From: Flavobacteriaceae bacterium
GTDB taxonomy: Bacteria; Bacteroidota; Bacteroidia; Flavobacteriales; Flavobacteriaceae
Length of the DNA stretch: 23,630 bases
Direction of reading: 5' to 3'
Assembly (NCBI GenBank): GCA_029238555.1
Contig: JAQWFV010000114.1
Coordinates: 1 to 23,630, forward strand
In this document: piece after piece, positions 1 to 7,965 of the stretch
Layout: each line of letters starts with the position of its first letter
Numbering within the stretch: position 1 is the stretch's first letter
Made by a program: the position numbers and the translations under genes
Notes under the pieces: generated by a model
What the model was told of the DNA's origin: nothing
What the model saw: only the letters and a program-made list of their open reading frames with translations
The model's database searches: none

Positions 1-247
1 CATTTTCCCCTACATAAGAAGCAACCATGGTTTTTACCTGATGCTTTAAAAGCATGAGGCCAATGCCAAAATCTGCTACCCCAGCATTGTTCGAAATACA
101 AGTCAGGTTTTTTACGCCACTGGCCACTAAGGCAGTAATGGTGTTTTCTGGAATCCCACAGAGCCCAAAACCACCCAACATAAATGTTTGGCCGTCTTGC
201 ACCCCTTCTATAGCGGCTTGTACAGAAGGAACTACTTTATTAATCAT
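1..247 (-). CDS. scoA: 3-oxoacid (succinyl-CoA:acetoacetate) CoA-transferase subunit A, N-terminal part
   Basis: The first 82 codons of a gene running off the left edge, read from an ATG at 247-245. The translation begins [15 protein letters not shown] and carries the glycine-rich [10 protein letters not shown] segment (about residues 25-34) and the SNNAG motif (about 52-56), both typical of the alpha subunit of family I CoA-transferases. The family moves CoA from succinyl-CoA to a 3-oxoacid such as acetoacetate, in ketone body and amino acid breakdown; the B subunit gene usually follows directly and would lie outside the window. It sits 62 bp after the PBP1A stop on the same strand, so read-through from that gene is possible; I see no clear promoter in the gap. 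Whether the natural substrate is succinyl-CoA or another CoA donor cannot be read from this fragment. Confidence 0.88.
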   Translation of the reverse strand, partial: MINKVVPSVQAAIEGVQDGQTFMLGGFGLCGIPENTITALVASGVKNLTCISNNAGVADFGIGLMLLKHQVKTMVASYVGEN

Positions 248-309
248 AAAAAATGGTTTATGTTAAGGTACGAAAAAAGCATCGGACTGAGAAGGCCTGA
301 AAGGGCTAT

Positions 310-2676
310 TTAAAAATCCAGTCCTTCTAGGTCGTCTTCTGCCAAATCAATGCCAGGATCACCTTCTTCTGTGACTACAGGCTCGCAATCTACCACAATA
401 CTTAGATTTTCTGGTCGTTCAAAAGCCTCCATTGAAATGCCCAATTCAGGAATGGCATAGTTGTCGCGCATATAATTGGCCCAAATGGGTAGGGCCATGG
501 AGGCGCCTTGTCCATAGGCAATGGTTTCAAAATGGGTGGCGCGTTCTTCTCCCCCAACCCAAACCACAGAAACCAGGTTGGGTACCATACCCATAAACCA
601 ACCGTCAGACTGGTTTTGTGTGGTCCCTGTTTTTCCGGCAATAGGATTTTTAAAAGCCCAGGGATACCCAGTGACAATTTCTTTGTACTCAGGACGGTAT
701 TCCTCTGCCCCTTCGGTGCGGAGTCTAATCCCAGAGCCATCTTTAGTGACCCCTTCTAATAAATTGGTTACCGTATAGGCCACATCTTGGGACATGACGT
801 CTTTAGTTTCTGGTACATATTCATATAACAAAGTGCCTGCCTTGTCTGTAATAGCTGTGACCATCACTGGTTTCACATACACCCCCTTATTCGCAAAAGT
901 CCCATAGGCTCCCACCATTTCATAGACATTTACGTCTGCGGTGCCCAGCGCTATGGAAGGTACGGGAAGTAAGTCGCTTTTAATACCAAGGTTTTTGACC
1001 AATTGCACCACCGGATTGGGACCTACCTTATCTATGACCTGAGCAGTCACCGAGTTTACAGACCTGGCAAGTGCTCGTTTGTACGTGAGCATTTCCCCAG
1101 TGTAGGTGCCTCCTGAGTTTTTTGGACACCAGCGTTCCATATTTCCATGCTTGCCAGCGGCAATACAAAATTGGGTGTCTGGAAGCGTCTCACAAGGAGA
1201 TAATCTGAGTTGATCTATCGCAGTGGCGTATACAAAAGGTTTAAAAATAGAACCTGCTTGCCTGGTCCCTTGAATGACATTGTCATACTGGAAATGACGA
1301 TAATTTACACCCCCTACCCAAGCGCGTACATGCCCTGTTTGCGGCTCCATGGACATCATAGCGGCACGTAAAAAAGATTTGTAATAACGGATAGAATCTA
1401 GCGGAGTCATTAGGGTGTCTTTCTGTTGATTGGGACTGTTCCAATCAAAGACCTTCATAGCGCGTTTTACCTTAAAACTGGCTGCAATCTGGGCTTCTGT
1501 AAAGCCTTTCTCTCGCATTTGTCTGCGACGTTCAGAGGTTCTTATGGCGCGGTCTATTATGGCTTGTTCCTGTTCCGGTTCAATATCTCTAAAAGGAGTG
1601 GTGGGATTATTCTTTTGGGTATTTTGTTTAAAAAAGGCCGCCTGAAGGTTTTTCATATGTCCCTTTACGGCGTTTTCTGCATTGGCCTGCATGCGAGAAT
1701 CTATTGTGGTGTAAACTTTTAATCCATCTAAATACAAATTATATTTACTGCCGTCTTCTTTAGGGTTTTCTGCAATCCATTGCTTTAAAAAGCCTTGAAG
1801 GTACATCCTAAAGTAAGTGGCTTTTCCGTCTCTATGGGTTTGAGGGCTAAAATTCAAATCCAAAGGCCTTGCTTGCAGAGAGTCTTTGGTAGCGGTATCT
1901 AAAAAGTCGTACTTCTCCATCTGAGCCAAGACAGCGTTTCTCCTGTTTCTTGTGCCCACGGGATTTCTAGAGGGAATGGGGTTGTAGAGGCTGGAATTTT
2001 TAAGCATACCTACAAGCATAGCAGACTCTTTGGGGTCTAGCTCCATAGGCTCCTTCCCAAAATAAATATTGGCTGCCGAGCGAATCCCGTCTGCATTATT
2101 TCCAAAATCGTAAATATTGAGGTACATGGCCATGATTTCGTTCTTGGTATATTGACGCTCCAATCGCGTGGCTATGACCCATTCTTTGACTTTCTGAAGC
2201 AGTCTGGCAAATTTATTGGAAGAGGCTCTCTTGGTAAAGAGCAGTTTAGAGAGTTGTTGGGTAATGGTGCTGGCGCCTCCCCTAGTCCCTAAATAGGCTA
2301 CGGCCCTTAAAGTTCCAATGGCGTCAATACCTGAGTGGTCGTAAAAACGAATGTCTTCGGTAGCCAATAAGGCTTGGACCAGGTTTTCAGGAAGCTCCTC
2401 AAAAGTAACGGGGTTTCTGTTTTCTTCCAAATAAAAAGTCCCGAGTACTTTCCCGTCTGCACTAATGATTTGAGTGGCCTGATTGGTCTGGGGATTTTCC
2501 AGTCTGTCAAAGGTAGGCATGTCTCCAAAGACGCCTATTGAAGCTAAGTAAAAAAGACTAAAAAAACCAGTGATACCCAAGAAAAATAAGGCCCAAAAAA
2601 TTCTAGCATAGGTTTTAAAACCTTTAGGCATGGGTGGTTTGTTAGGGGTTTTTGAAGGAGTTTTCGCTTTAGCCAC
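310..2676 (-). CDS. mrcA: Penicillin-binding protein 1A, bifunctional transglycosylase/transpeptidase
   Basis: A class A penicillin-binding protein of 788 residues that polymerises lipid II and cross-links peptidoglycan at the outer face of the inner membrane. A basic cytoplasmic tail (1-24) precedes one membrane segment (about 26-48). The GT51 domain has the catalytic glutamate in ATEDIRFYDHSG (E107), then GGASTITQQL (133-142) and RLERQYTKNEI (171-181). The transpeptidase has SIFK (476-479, nucleophile Ser476), SVN (539-541) and KTGTT (682-686). The last ~20 residues are strongly acidic. The start ATG lies 5 bp beyond the gldH stop, so the two are almost certainly cotranscribed. The length is normal for Bacteroidota PBP1A and every catalytic motif is intact. 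Confidence 0.96.
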   Translation of the reverse strand: MAKAKTPSKTPNKPPMPKGFKTYARIFWALFFLGITGFFSLFYLASIGVFGDMPTFDRLENPQTNQATQIISADGKVLGTFYLEENRNPVTFEELPENLVQALLATEDIRFYDHSGIDAIGTLRAVAYLGTRGGASTITQQLSKLLFTKRASSNKFARLLQKVKEWVIATRLERQYTKNEIMAMYLNIYDFGNNADGIRSAANIYFGKEPMELDPKESAMLVGMLKNSSLYNPIPSRNPVGTRNRRNAVLAQMEKYDFLDTATKDSLQARPLDLNFSPQTHRDGKATYFRMYLQGFLKQWIAENPKEDGSKYNLYLDGLKVYTTIDSRMQANAENAVKGHMKNLQAAFFKQNTQKNNPTTPFRDIEPEQEQAIIDRAIRTSERRRQMREKGFTEAQIAASFKVKRAMKVFDWNSPNQQKDTLMTPLDSIRYYKSFLRAAMMSMEPQTGHVRAWVGGVNYRHFQYDNVIQGTRQAGSIFKPFVYATAIDQLRLSPCETLPDTQFCIAAGKHGNMERWCPKNSGGTYTGEMLTYKRALARSVNSVTAQVIDKVGPNPVVQLVKNLGIKSDLLPVPSIALGTADVNVYEMVGAYGTFANKGVYVKPVMVTAITDKAGTLLYEYVPETKDVMSQDVAYTVTNLLEGVTKDGSGIRLRTEGAEEYRPEYKEIVTGYPWAFKNPIAGKTGTTQNQSDGWFMGMVPNLVSVVWVGGEERATHFETIAYGQGASMALPIWANYMRDNYAIPELGISMEAFERPENLSIVVDCEPVVTEEGDPGIDLAEDDLEGLDF

Positions 2677-2681
2677 AGAAA

Positions 2682-3194
2682 TTATTTTGGGTTGTAAGTT
2701 GATTTTTCTAACAGATAGCCTACAGAGAGTACTCCGGGTAAAAAGGCCATGCCTTCTTGGGACCCAAGACTTCTAACGGCCTGATAAATGGAAAGCTCAT
2801 AGGGCTTAGCACTGTCAAAACGCACCCCTTTTTTAAAAGGGAGTTGGTGGGTGATAATACCGTTTCCACTGCCCAGCCACTGGCCGTCTGAAGCAGCCAA
2901 ATCGTAGGATAGGGTGTCTGTAATGACCGACCCATTCGGATGACTCAGCGTGGTGATTAAAAAAATATTACTAAAAGGATAGTCTTGGTCGTGTCTCAGG
3001 GCAATCCAAAGGGATTGATCGGACAAACTGTCTTTAACAGTCAGACTAAAGCGAACAGGGGTCCTGAGCGGCCAACCCGCCTCAGGGAGTTCCTGAAAAT
3101 CAGATTGTGAGCCGGCACCACTACAAGATTGGAGCAACCAAAGGGCCGCTCCACACAAAAAACTACTGCTGAGGAGTGTCTTGCTGGTTCTCAT
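2682..3194 (-). CDS. gldH: Gliding motility lipoprotein GldH
   Basis: A 170-residue lipoprotein matching GldH, a component needed for gliding in flavobacteria and linked to the type IX secretion/gliding machinery. The N-terminus MRTSKTLL leads into a hydrophobic stretch ending in a lipobox (LLQSC, lipidated Cys24). The mature part is a beta-rich domain with segments such as LRHDQDYPFSNIFL that are typical of the family. The open frame extends upstream to 3506, but that extension is out-of-frame ricT sequence; the ATG at 3194 puts the signal peptide at the terminus and was chosen for that reason. The gene overlaps the end of ricT by 32 bp and ends 5 bp before PBP1A, implying translational coupling. 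The exact biochemical role of GldH is not known. Confidence 0.9.
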   Translation of the reverse strand: MRTSKTLLSSSFLCGAALWLLQSCSGAGSQSDFQELPEAGWPLRTPVRFSLTVKDSLSDQSLWIALRHDQDYPFSNIFLITTLSHPNGSVITDTLSYDLAASDGQWLGSGNGIITHQLPFKKGVRFDSAKPYELSIYQAVRSLGSQEGMAFLPGVLSVGYLLEKSTYNPK

Positions 3195-4590
3195 TATTGG
3201 GTTTGTTATTGCCTTTGGGCTTAGGGTTTCTCTGTGGTCTTTTTTTATGGGTTGGCGCTCCGTTTGAATTACTTTTTGGGGTATTATTTCTTTGGGGTTT
3301 TCTGCTGGCTTGAGGGGTAGAATCCCCAGTAGGGTTACTATTTGCTTTGGATTTATTTCCTTCAGCGGGTTTAGCGGCCTGCCTTGGTTTATTCGCTTTT
3401 CTGGGCTTGTTGTTGTCGCCCCCTTGAACTGCTGCTTTATCCCTAGGTCCTTTATTTTTGTTTCTATTCTTATTGTTTTTGTTGCGCCTTCCTTTAGGGG
3501 CGTCAAAACGAGTGAGGCTGTCTTGGCCTACCACATTTTCAAAAACTACCTCAGCCGCTACCTGTTCTTCCTCAATGGCATAGGCCTCCAAACTTGGTAC
3601 CGGTTCTTTGGCCTTATTCTTGGCCAGTATTTCATTGACTTGATCCTTAGAAAGGGTGTGCCAATTGTTAGGCTCATCGCGATAGGTAAACCAGAGTTTT
3701 TCCTTGAAAATATCTACCTTTTGGCAAAAAGCCAATCCTTTTTCTGTAAACAATTTGGTATCTGCGGCAGGGAAATCTTTTAGAGCGTCTACATAAACAT
3801 CTAATTCAAAATTGAGACAGCACTTTAATTTACCACATTGACCTGCTAATTTTTGAGGGTTTAAAGACAACTGCTGATACCGCGCTGCTGCCGTACCCAC
3901 AGACCTGAAATCTGTAAGCCAAGTAGAACAGCACAACTCACGACCACAAGATCCAATACCCCCCAATCGCTGGGCTTCTTGTCTGTAACCAATTTGACGC
4001 ATTTCAATGCGAATTCCAAAGGCCTTAGCCATGTCCTTAATGAGCTGTCTAAAATCTACGCGATCTTCTGCCGTATAGTAAAAAGTGGCCTTAGAACCGT
4101 CTCCCTGAAATTCCACATCGGAGAGTTTCATCTGTAAATTCAACGAAATAGCAATCTCTCTAGAGCGCTTCTTTATCTCCTCCTCTCGGTCCCTACAACG
4201 CTGCCAAATGGCAATGTCTTTTTCCGTGGCTTTTCGGTACACCTTAGGAAGGTCGTCATTGGTGAAAGACACCTTTTTCTTCTTCATCTGCACTTTCACT
4301 AGTGAACCCGTTAAAGTCACCATACCCAGATCGTGTCCAGAAGTGGCTTGTGTGGCCACCAAATCACCAATTTGCAAAGGGAGTCCCTCTGAATTTCTAA
4401 AGTATTCTTTCCTGGAATTTTTAAAACGGACTTCCACACAATCAAACGGCGCCTCTCCCGCAGGAAGGCTCATGTTGGAAAGCCAGTCAAAAACCGTTAA
4501 TTTATTACAACTATCCGTACCGCAAGTGCCATTGCTCTTACAGCCTCGGGGTTGTCCGTCTGCGCCAGTGGCACAACTACTACAGCCCAT
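3163..4590 (-). CDS. ricT: RicT/PSP1 (YaaT) family protein with long basic C-terminal tail
   Basis: A 475-residue protein with a PSP1 domain. In Bacillus the homologue YaaT/RicT acts with YlbF and YmcA in a complex that affects RNA processing and binds Fe-S clusters. The N-terminus is cysteine-rich (C3, C6, C17, C23, C28). The core carries the diagnostic cysteine motifs GIGSCGRELCC (about 213-223) and QCGKLKCCL (about 251-259). From about residue 361 the protein turns into a ~115-residue low-complexity tail rich in Asn, Lys, Arg, Pro and Gln, likely disordered and able to bind nucleic acid. It is first of a tight run with gldH and PBP1A. Partners YlbF/YmcA are not in the window, so the Firmicutes role may not carry over. 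The start is the first ATG, just before the cysteine cluster. Confidence 0.9.
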   Translation of the reverse strand: MGCSSCATGADGQPRGCKSNGTCGTDSCNKLTVFDWLSNMSLPAGEAPFDCVEVRFKNSRKEYFRNSEGLPLQIGDLVATQATSGHDLGMVTLTGSLVKVQMKKKKVSFTNDDLPKVYRKATEKDIAIWQRCRDREEEIKKRSREIAISLNLQMKLSDVEFQGDGSKATFYYTAEDRVDFRQLIKDMAKAFGIRIEMRQIGYRQEAQRLGGIGSCGRELCCSTWLTDFRSVGTAAARYQQLSLNPQKLAGQCGKLKCCLNFELDVYVDALKDFPAADTKLFTEKGLAFCQKVDIFKEKLWFTYRDEPNNWHTLSKDQVNEILAKNKAKEPVPSLEAYAIEEEQVAAEVVFENVVGQDSLTRFDAPKGRRNKNNKNRNKNKGPRDKAAVQGGDNNKPRKANKPRQAAKPAEGNKSKANSNPTGDSTPQASRKPQRNNTPKSNSNGAPTHKKRPQRNPKPKGNNKPNNENQQDTPQQ

Positions 4591-4716
4591 ATATTTTATA
4601 TTCTCAAAGCCTGGAAAAGATCCCAGACACTAGATTAGTAATGAATGCACGCCCTAATTTGTTTTTGGCCTCCGGCCGATGCCTGATAAGTAGACACCCA
4701 AAAAACAGCGCTGATG

Positions 4717-4724
4717 TAAAGATA
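4717..4724 (-). promoter_or_regulatory. Possible -7 box for the ricT-gldH-PBP1A run
   Basis: The minus strand reads TATCTTTA, seven of eight matches to the Bacteroidota TAnnTTTG box. No well-placed TTG was found upstream. If used it gives a leader of about 120 nt containing the short inverted repeat GGCC-TCC-GGCC (4667-4677). Weak support. Confidence 0.3.
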
Positions 4725-4742
4725 CTACAAATTATGCTCCCT

Positions 4743-4771
4743 AAAAAAAGCCCCACATATAAATGTGGGGC
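4743..4771 (-). terminator. Rho-independent terminator after trhO
   Basis: A perfect 9-bp GC-rich stem (4750-4758 with 4763-4771, sequence GCCCCACAT/ATGTGGGGC) with a 4-base loop is followed on the minus strand by seven T (4743-4749). It lies about 43 bp past the trhO stop and is a textbook intrinsic terminator. Confidence 0.92.
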
Positions 4772-4813
4772 CTTGTATTTAAAGCTGTTGAGCGCTTTGT
4801 ACGAGGGGGAGCC

Positions 4814-5845
4814 TCAATGCTTGTACTTCAAGACTTCTGAGCGGCCTTTCTTAAATATTTTATTGCTCACCGTTTTACCTTTTCTGAGGGCTTTCTGCTC
4901 CTCAAAAGGGAGGTTGTGTACTTCTTTGCAGGCGTCTGAGCAACAGTCGTCCATAGCATTAGCACAGGTGGGGCACTGAATAAACAACAGATGACAAGCC
5001 TCGTTGGCACAGTTCACATGAGTATCACAAGAGTTTCCACACTGGTGGCAGTGTGCAATGACGTCTTCTGAAATACGCTCTGCTCTACGGTGGTCAAAAA
5101 CAAAGTTTTTACCAATGAATTTATTTTCCAAGCCTTTGTTTTCTACCTGTCTGGTGTATTCAATAATACCGCCTTCTAACTGAAATACATTTTTAAATCC
5201 TTTGTGTTTATAATAAGCAGAGGCTTTTTCACAGCGAATACCTCCAGTACAATACATCACTAAATTTTTGTCTTCTTTGTGTGCCCTGAGGTCTTCTTCT
5301 ATGAGGTCTAAAGAATCTCTAAAAGTGTCTACATCTGGGGTAATGGCATTTTTAAAGTGCCCTATTTCACTTTCGTAGTGATTTCTCATGTCTACTAGCA
5401 CCGTGTTGGGGTCTTCTATAATGTCATTGAACTTCTCCGCATCTAAATGAACACCAATATTAGTTACGTCAAAAGAGGCGTCGTTTAAACCGTCTGCCAC
5501 AATCTTGTGACGCACTTTGACTTTGAGTTTTAGAAAAGAAAAGTTGTCTTGTTCAATAGCGATGTTGAGTCGGACATTTTCCAAGAAAGTAATGCTGTCT
5601 AAGTGTGCTTTAAAAGCGTTAAAATGTATGGCTGGAACAGATAGTTGCGCATTAATGCCTTCGTGGGCTACATAGATACGGCCCAGCACTTCTAGGTCAT
5701 TCCAATGGATAAATAAGTAATCTCTAAATAAGGAAGGGTTTCCAATCTGATGGTAGGCATAAAAAGAGATGGTAAGCCTGTCTAGGCCTGCCTCAGCAAT
5801 TAAAGCTTTTCTCTCCTCAGCGCTTAAAGTATTGTACAGTTGCAT
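4814..5845 (-). CDS. trhO: tRNA uridine(34) hydroxylase TrhO, rhodanese-related
   Basis: A 343-residue protein of the YceA/TrhO family, which hydroxylates the wobble uridine (U34) of certain tRNAs as the first step toward 5-methoxyuridine-type modifications. An N-terminal UPF0176 acylphosphatase-like domain (about 20-115) is followed by a rhodanese domain (about 130-235) with the active-site loop CTGGIRC (199-205, catalytic Cys199). The C-terminal region (about 266-306) holds repeated Cys pairs (CHQC, CPTC, CCSDAC) that probably bind zinc. Length matches the E. coli protein (350 residues). It has its own promoter and terminator and diverges from recA, so it is probably a single-gene transcript. 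Confidence 0.95.
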   Translation of the reverse strand: MQLYNTLSAEERKALIAEAGLDRLTISFYAYHQIGNPSLFRDYLFIHWNDLEVLGRIYVAHEGINAQLSVPAIHFNAFKAHLDSITFLENVRLNIAIEQDNFSFLKLKVKVRHKIVADGLNDASFDVTNIGVHLDAEKFNDIIEDPNTVLVDMRNHYESEIGHFKNAITPDVDTFRDSLDLIEEDLRAHKEDKNLVMYCTGGIRCEKASAYYKHKGFKNVFQLEGGIIEYTRQVENKGLENKFIGKNFVFDHRRAERISEDVIAHCHQCGNSCDTHVNCANEACHLLFIQCPTCANAMDDCCSDACKEVHNLPFEEQKALRKGKTVSNKIFKKGRSEVLKYKH

Positions 5846-5878
5846 GCTATACCAATGTTTTTAAGGGTTAAGATCTTG

Positions 5879-5906
5879 CAAAGATACATATTTTATTAGA
5901 TCTCAA
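5879..5906 (-). promoter_or_regulatory. trhO promoter (Bacteroidota type)
   Basis: The minus strand carries TTG (5904-5906), a 17-bp spacer and a perfect TATCTTTG (5879-5886), matching the TTG/TAnnTTTG form. The -7 box ends 33 bp before the trhO ATG. Confidence 0.75.
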
Positions 5907-5960
5907 TTTGTAGGACTGTCTCAGTGCTTGCTTAAAAAAGCGGGAATATCTCCACAAAAG

Positions 5961-5975
5961 TTGGAAAATTTCCAA
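5961..5975. promoter_or_regulatory. Palindrome between the trhO and recA promoters
   Basis: TTGGAAA-A-TTTCCAA is a perfect inverted repeat with 7-bp arms around one base. It sits 17 bp upstream of the proposed recA TTG element and 54 bp from the trhO one, where an activator or repressor could act. No regulator can be named from the sequence. Confidence 0.45.
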
Positions 5976-5992
5976 AAAATATTTAAAATAAC

Positions 5993-6023
5993 TTGGTACT
6001 TGAAAAAAGATAGAGTACTTTAG
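5993..6023 (+). promoter_or_regulatory. recA promoter (Bacteroidota type)
   Basis: TTG (5993-5995), a 20-bp spacer and TACTTTAG (6016-6023), seven of eight matches to TAnnTTTG. It ends 19 bp before the recA ATG. Confidence 0.6.
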
Positions 6024-6042
6024 CAATCCTAATAAAAAGATT

Positions 6043-7050
6043 ATGAGCAACGAACAAGCATCTAAATTAAAAGCCTTACAACTCACACTAGACAAACTAG
6101 ACAAGACCTACGGTAAAGGTGCCGTCATGAAAATGGGGGACAGTGTTGTCCAAGATGTAGAAGTCATTTCTTCCGGTTCATTGGGATTGGACTTAGCCTT
6201 GGGTGTTGGAGGATATCCAAAGGGAAGAGTTATTGAAATTTACGGCCCGGAATCTTCTGGTAAAACTACTTTAACCTTGCACGCCATGGCAGAAGCACAG
6301 AAAGCAGGTGGTATTGCTGCTTTTATAGATGCGGAGCACGCCTTTGACCGATTTTACGCTCAAAAATTAGGAGTAGACATAGACAATCTGATTATATCTC
6401 AACCAGACAATGGAGAGCAGGCGCTTGAAATTGCAGATAATTTAATTCGCTCTGGGGCAATTGATATTGTGGTCATTGACTCCGTAGCAGCCCTAACGCC
6501 AAAGAGTGAAATTGAAGGAGAAATGGGCGATTCTAAAATGGGACTTCACGCAAGGCTTATGTCTCAAGCGCTTAGAAAATTAACGGGTTCCATTAGCAAA
6601 ACCAATTGTACGGTCATCTTCATTAACCAATTGAGAGAAAAAATTGGGGTCATGTTTGGTAATCCAGAGACGACAACTGGGGGTAATGCCCTTAAATTCT
6701 ATGCCTCTGTTCGTTTAGACATTAGAAGATCTACTCAGATAAAAGATACAGACGGAGACGTACAAGGAAATAAAACAAGGGTTAAAGTGGTGAAAAATAA
6801 AGTAGCTCCACCTTTTAAAACCGCTGAATTTGACATTATGTACGGCCAAGGGGTCTCTAAAGTAGGAGAAGTCATTGATCTTGGGGTAGATTTTGAAATC
6901 ATTAAAAAGAGTGGTTCTTGGTTTAGCTATGGAGACACCAAATTAGGACAAGGGAGAGATGCTGTAAAAACACTCTTGCTGGACAATCCTGATTTAATGG
7001 ATGAACTAGAAGGAAAAATCAAAGAGGCATTGTCAGCCTTAGGGAAATAA
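6043..7050 (+). CDS. recA: Recombinase RecA
   Basis: The 335-residue RecA ATPase forms filaments on single-stranded DNA, drives homologous recombination and, where an SOS system exists, stimulates LexA-type self-cleavage. The Walker A loop is GPESSGKTT (68-76) and Walker B is [11 protein letters not shown] (141-151). The L1/L2 region includes [12 protein letters not shown] (156-167) and [23 protein letters not shown] (195-217, split by many conserved residues). The C-terminus is shorter and less acidic than in E. coli (352 residues), as is usual in this phylum. It is preceded by its own promoter and followed by a strong terminator. The ATG at 6043 matches the usual RecA N-terminus. Confidence 0.98.
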   Translation: MSNEQASKLKALQLTLDKLDKTYGKGAVMKMGDSVVQDVEVISSGSLGLDLALGVGGYPKGRVIEIYGPESSGKTTLTLHAMAEAQKAGGIAAFIDAEHAFDRFYAQKLGVDIDNLIISQPDNGEQALEIADNLIRSGAIDIVVIDSVAALTPKSEIEGEMGDSKMGLHARLMSQALRKLTGSISKTNCTVIFINQLREKIGVMFGNPETTTGGNALKFYASVRLDIRRSTQIKDTDGDVQGNKTRVKVVKNKVAPPFKTAEFDIMYGQGVSKVGEVIDLGVDFEIIKKSGSWFSYGDTKLGQGRDAVKTLLLDNPDLMDELEGKIKEALSALGK

Positions 7051-7074
7051 CCTACCCTTTGATATTAAAAATAC

Positions 7075-7100
7075 AAACCAGCCTGAGGGCTGGTTTTTTT
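7075..7100. terminator. Bidirectional terminator between recA and plsC
   Basis: AAACCAGCC (7075-7083) pairs with GGCTGGTTT (7088-7096) around a TGAG loop. The plus strand then has a T run (7094-7100) for recA. Read on the minus strand the hairpin is followed by GTATTTTTAA, so it can also stop plsC transcripts, whose stop codon lies about 33 bp away. Confidence 0.9.
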
Positions 7101-7128
7101 ATGAGAAAAATTGACTAAAGAAAGCCTT

Positions 7129-7872
7129 CTAAAGATGGGAACTTGTAAGGGTTTCAATCATCTGATCCCTGACCCGATCACTGAGCGCTTTAGCTTCTTT
7201 AGACGTCATGTCTTTAGTGTCTATAAATTCACACACCTTTACCCTAGAAGTGCCTGGCCTTCCGTGAAAAAACTCAAAAGGAAACAGCTTTTTGTGATCG
7301 AAGAAAATGATGGGCACCAAAGGTATTTGATGAGAAATAGCCATTTTAAAAGCACCATCCTTAAAGCGGTCTAAAACAATCTCAGGGGGCGGTACGCCAC
7401 CCTCAGGAAAAATACATACACTAAGTCCGTTTTCCAATCGCTTTTGTGCTTTCCTATACACATCTGTTCGGCTATGGGAATTACCGCGATCTACTAAGAT
7501 ACAAACCCTCTTATAGAAAAACCCAAAAATAGGAAACTGGGTCAGTTCCTTCTTACCTACAAAGACAAATGGGTGTGGGCTCAAGGCCAACATAGCCATA
7601 ATGTCTAACATAGAGGTGTGGTTTGGGGCGAGCATATAACTTTGCTGAGGCTTAAAACGATCTTCCCAATCTACCTTTAGGGAAATACCCATGGCAAATA
7701 AGATCGGTTTGGCCCATAAGTTTCTGGCCATCCAATAAAATTTCGGATACCACTCTTGGCGCAGGGTAGTGATAAAAAGTATGGGAGAAAACACAATGAT
7801 CAAGGATACAGTCACCAAGTAAAACCATATCCTGTAAAAGGGAATGAGCAAGTAGTGTAATAACTTTTGCAT
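7129..7872 (-). CDS. plsC: 1-acyl-sn-glycerol-3-phosphate acyltransferase (PlsC family)
   Basis: A 247-residue membrane acyltransferase of the LPLAT/PlsC family, which adds the second acyl chain to lysophosphatidic acid to make phosphatidic acid for phospholipid synthesis. The N-terminus is hydrophobic (about 8-36, one or two membrane segments). Acyltransferase motif I is NHTSMLD (84-90; catalytic pair His85/Asp90), and motif III is FPEGG (155-159). Some family members acylate ornithine or other lysolipids, so the exact substrate is inferred. The start ATG at 7872 is only 5 bp after a perfect TATATTTG box, which suggests a leaderless or nearly leaderless message. It diverges from trpS and converges on recA. 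Confidence 0.88.
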   Translation of the reverse strand: MQKLLHYLLIPFYRIWFYLVTVSLIIVFSPILFITTLRQEWYPKFYWMARNLWAKPILFAMGISLKVDWEDRFKPQQSYMLAPNHTSMLDIMAMLALSPHPFVFVGKKELTQFPIFGFFYKRVCILVDRGNSHSRTDVYRKAQKRLENGLSVCIFPEGGVPPPEIVLDRFKDGAFKMAISHQIPLVPIIFFDHKKLFPFEFFHGRPGTSRVKVCEFIDTKDMTSKEAKALSDRVRDQMIETLTSSHL

Positions 7873-7877
7873 AAGGC

Positions 7878-7904
7878 CAAATATAGGGATAATAAGCCGG
7901 TCAA
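7878..7904 (-). promoter_or_regulatory. plsC promoter, very close to the start codon
   Basis: The minus strand has TTG (7902-7904), a 16-bp spacer and a perfect TATATTTG (7878-7885). Only 5 bp separate the box from the ATG at 7872, so transcription would begin at or near the start codon. Confidence 0.55.
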
Positions 7905-7933
7905 AAATAGGGTCATAAAAAGTATAATTCTGT

Positions 7934-7941
7934 TACCTTTG
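7934..7941 (+). promoter_or_regulatory. trpS -7 promoter box
   Basis: TACCTTTG is a perfect match to TAnnTTTG and ends 24 bp before the chosen trpS ATG. I found no clear TTG about 20 bp upstream. The box lies inside the upstream extension of the trpS frame, which argues against the longer start. Confidence 0.6.
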
Positions 7942-7965
7942 TGTTTTACATATCTAACAACTACT

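Noticed and set aside
3195..3506. N-terminal extension of GldH
   Set aside because: It is the ricT tail in another frame; the lipoprotein signal begins at 3194.
4641..4979. A 112-codon plus-strand frame upstream of and across the end of trhO
   Set aside because: It spans the trhO terminator and the antisense of trhO codons; no promoter and no recognisable protein.
7867..7965. Longer trpS start
   Set aside because: A perfect TACCTTTG promoter box lies inside it and the standard TrpRS N-terminus begins at 7966.
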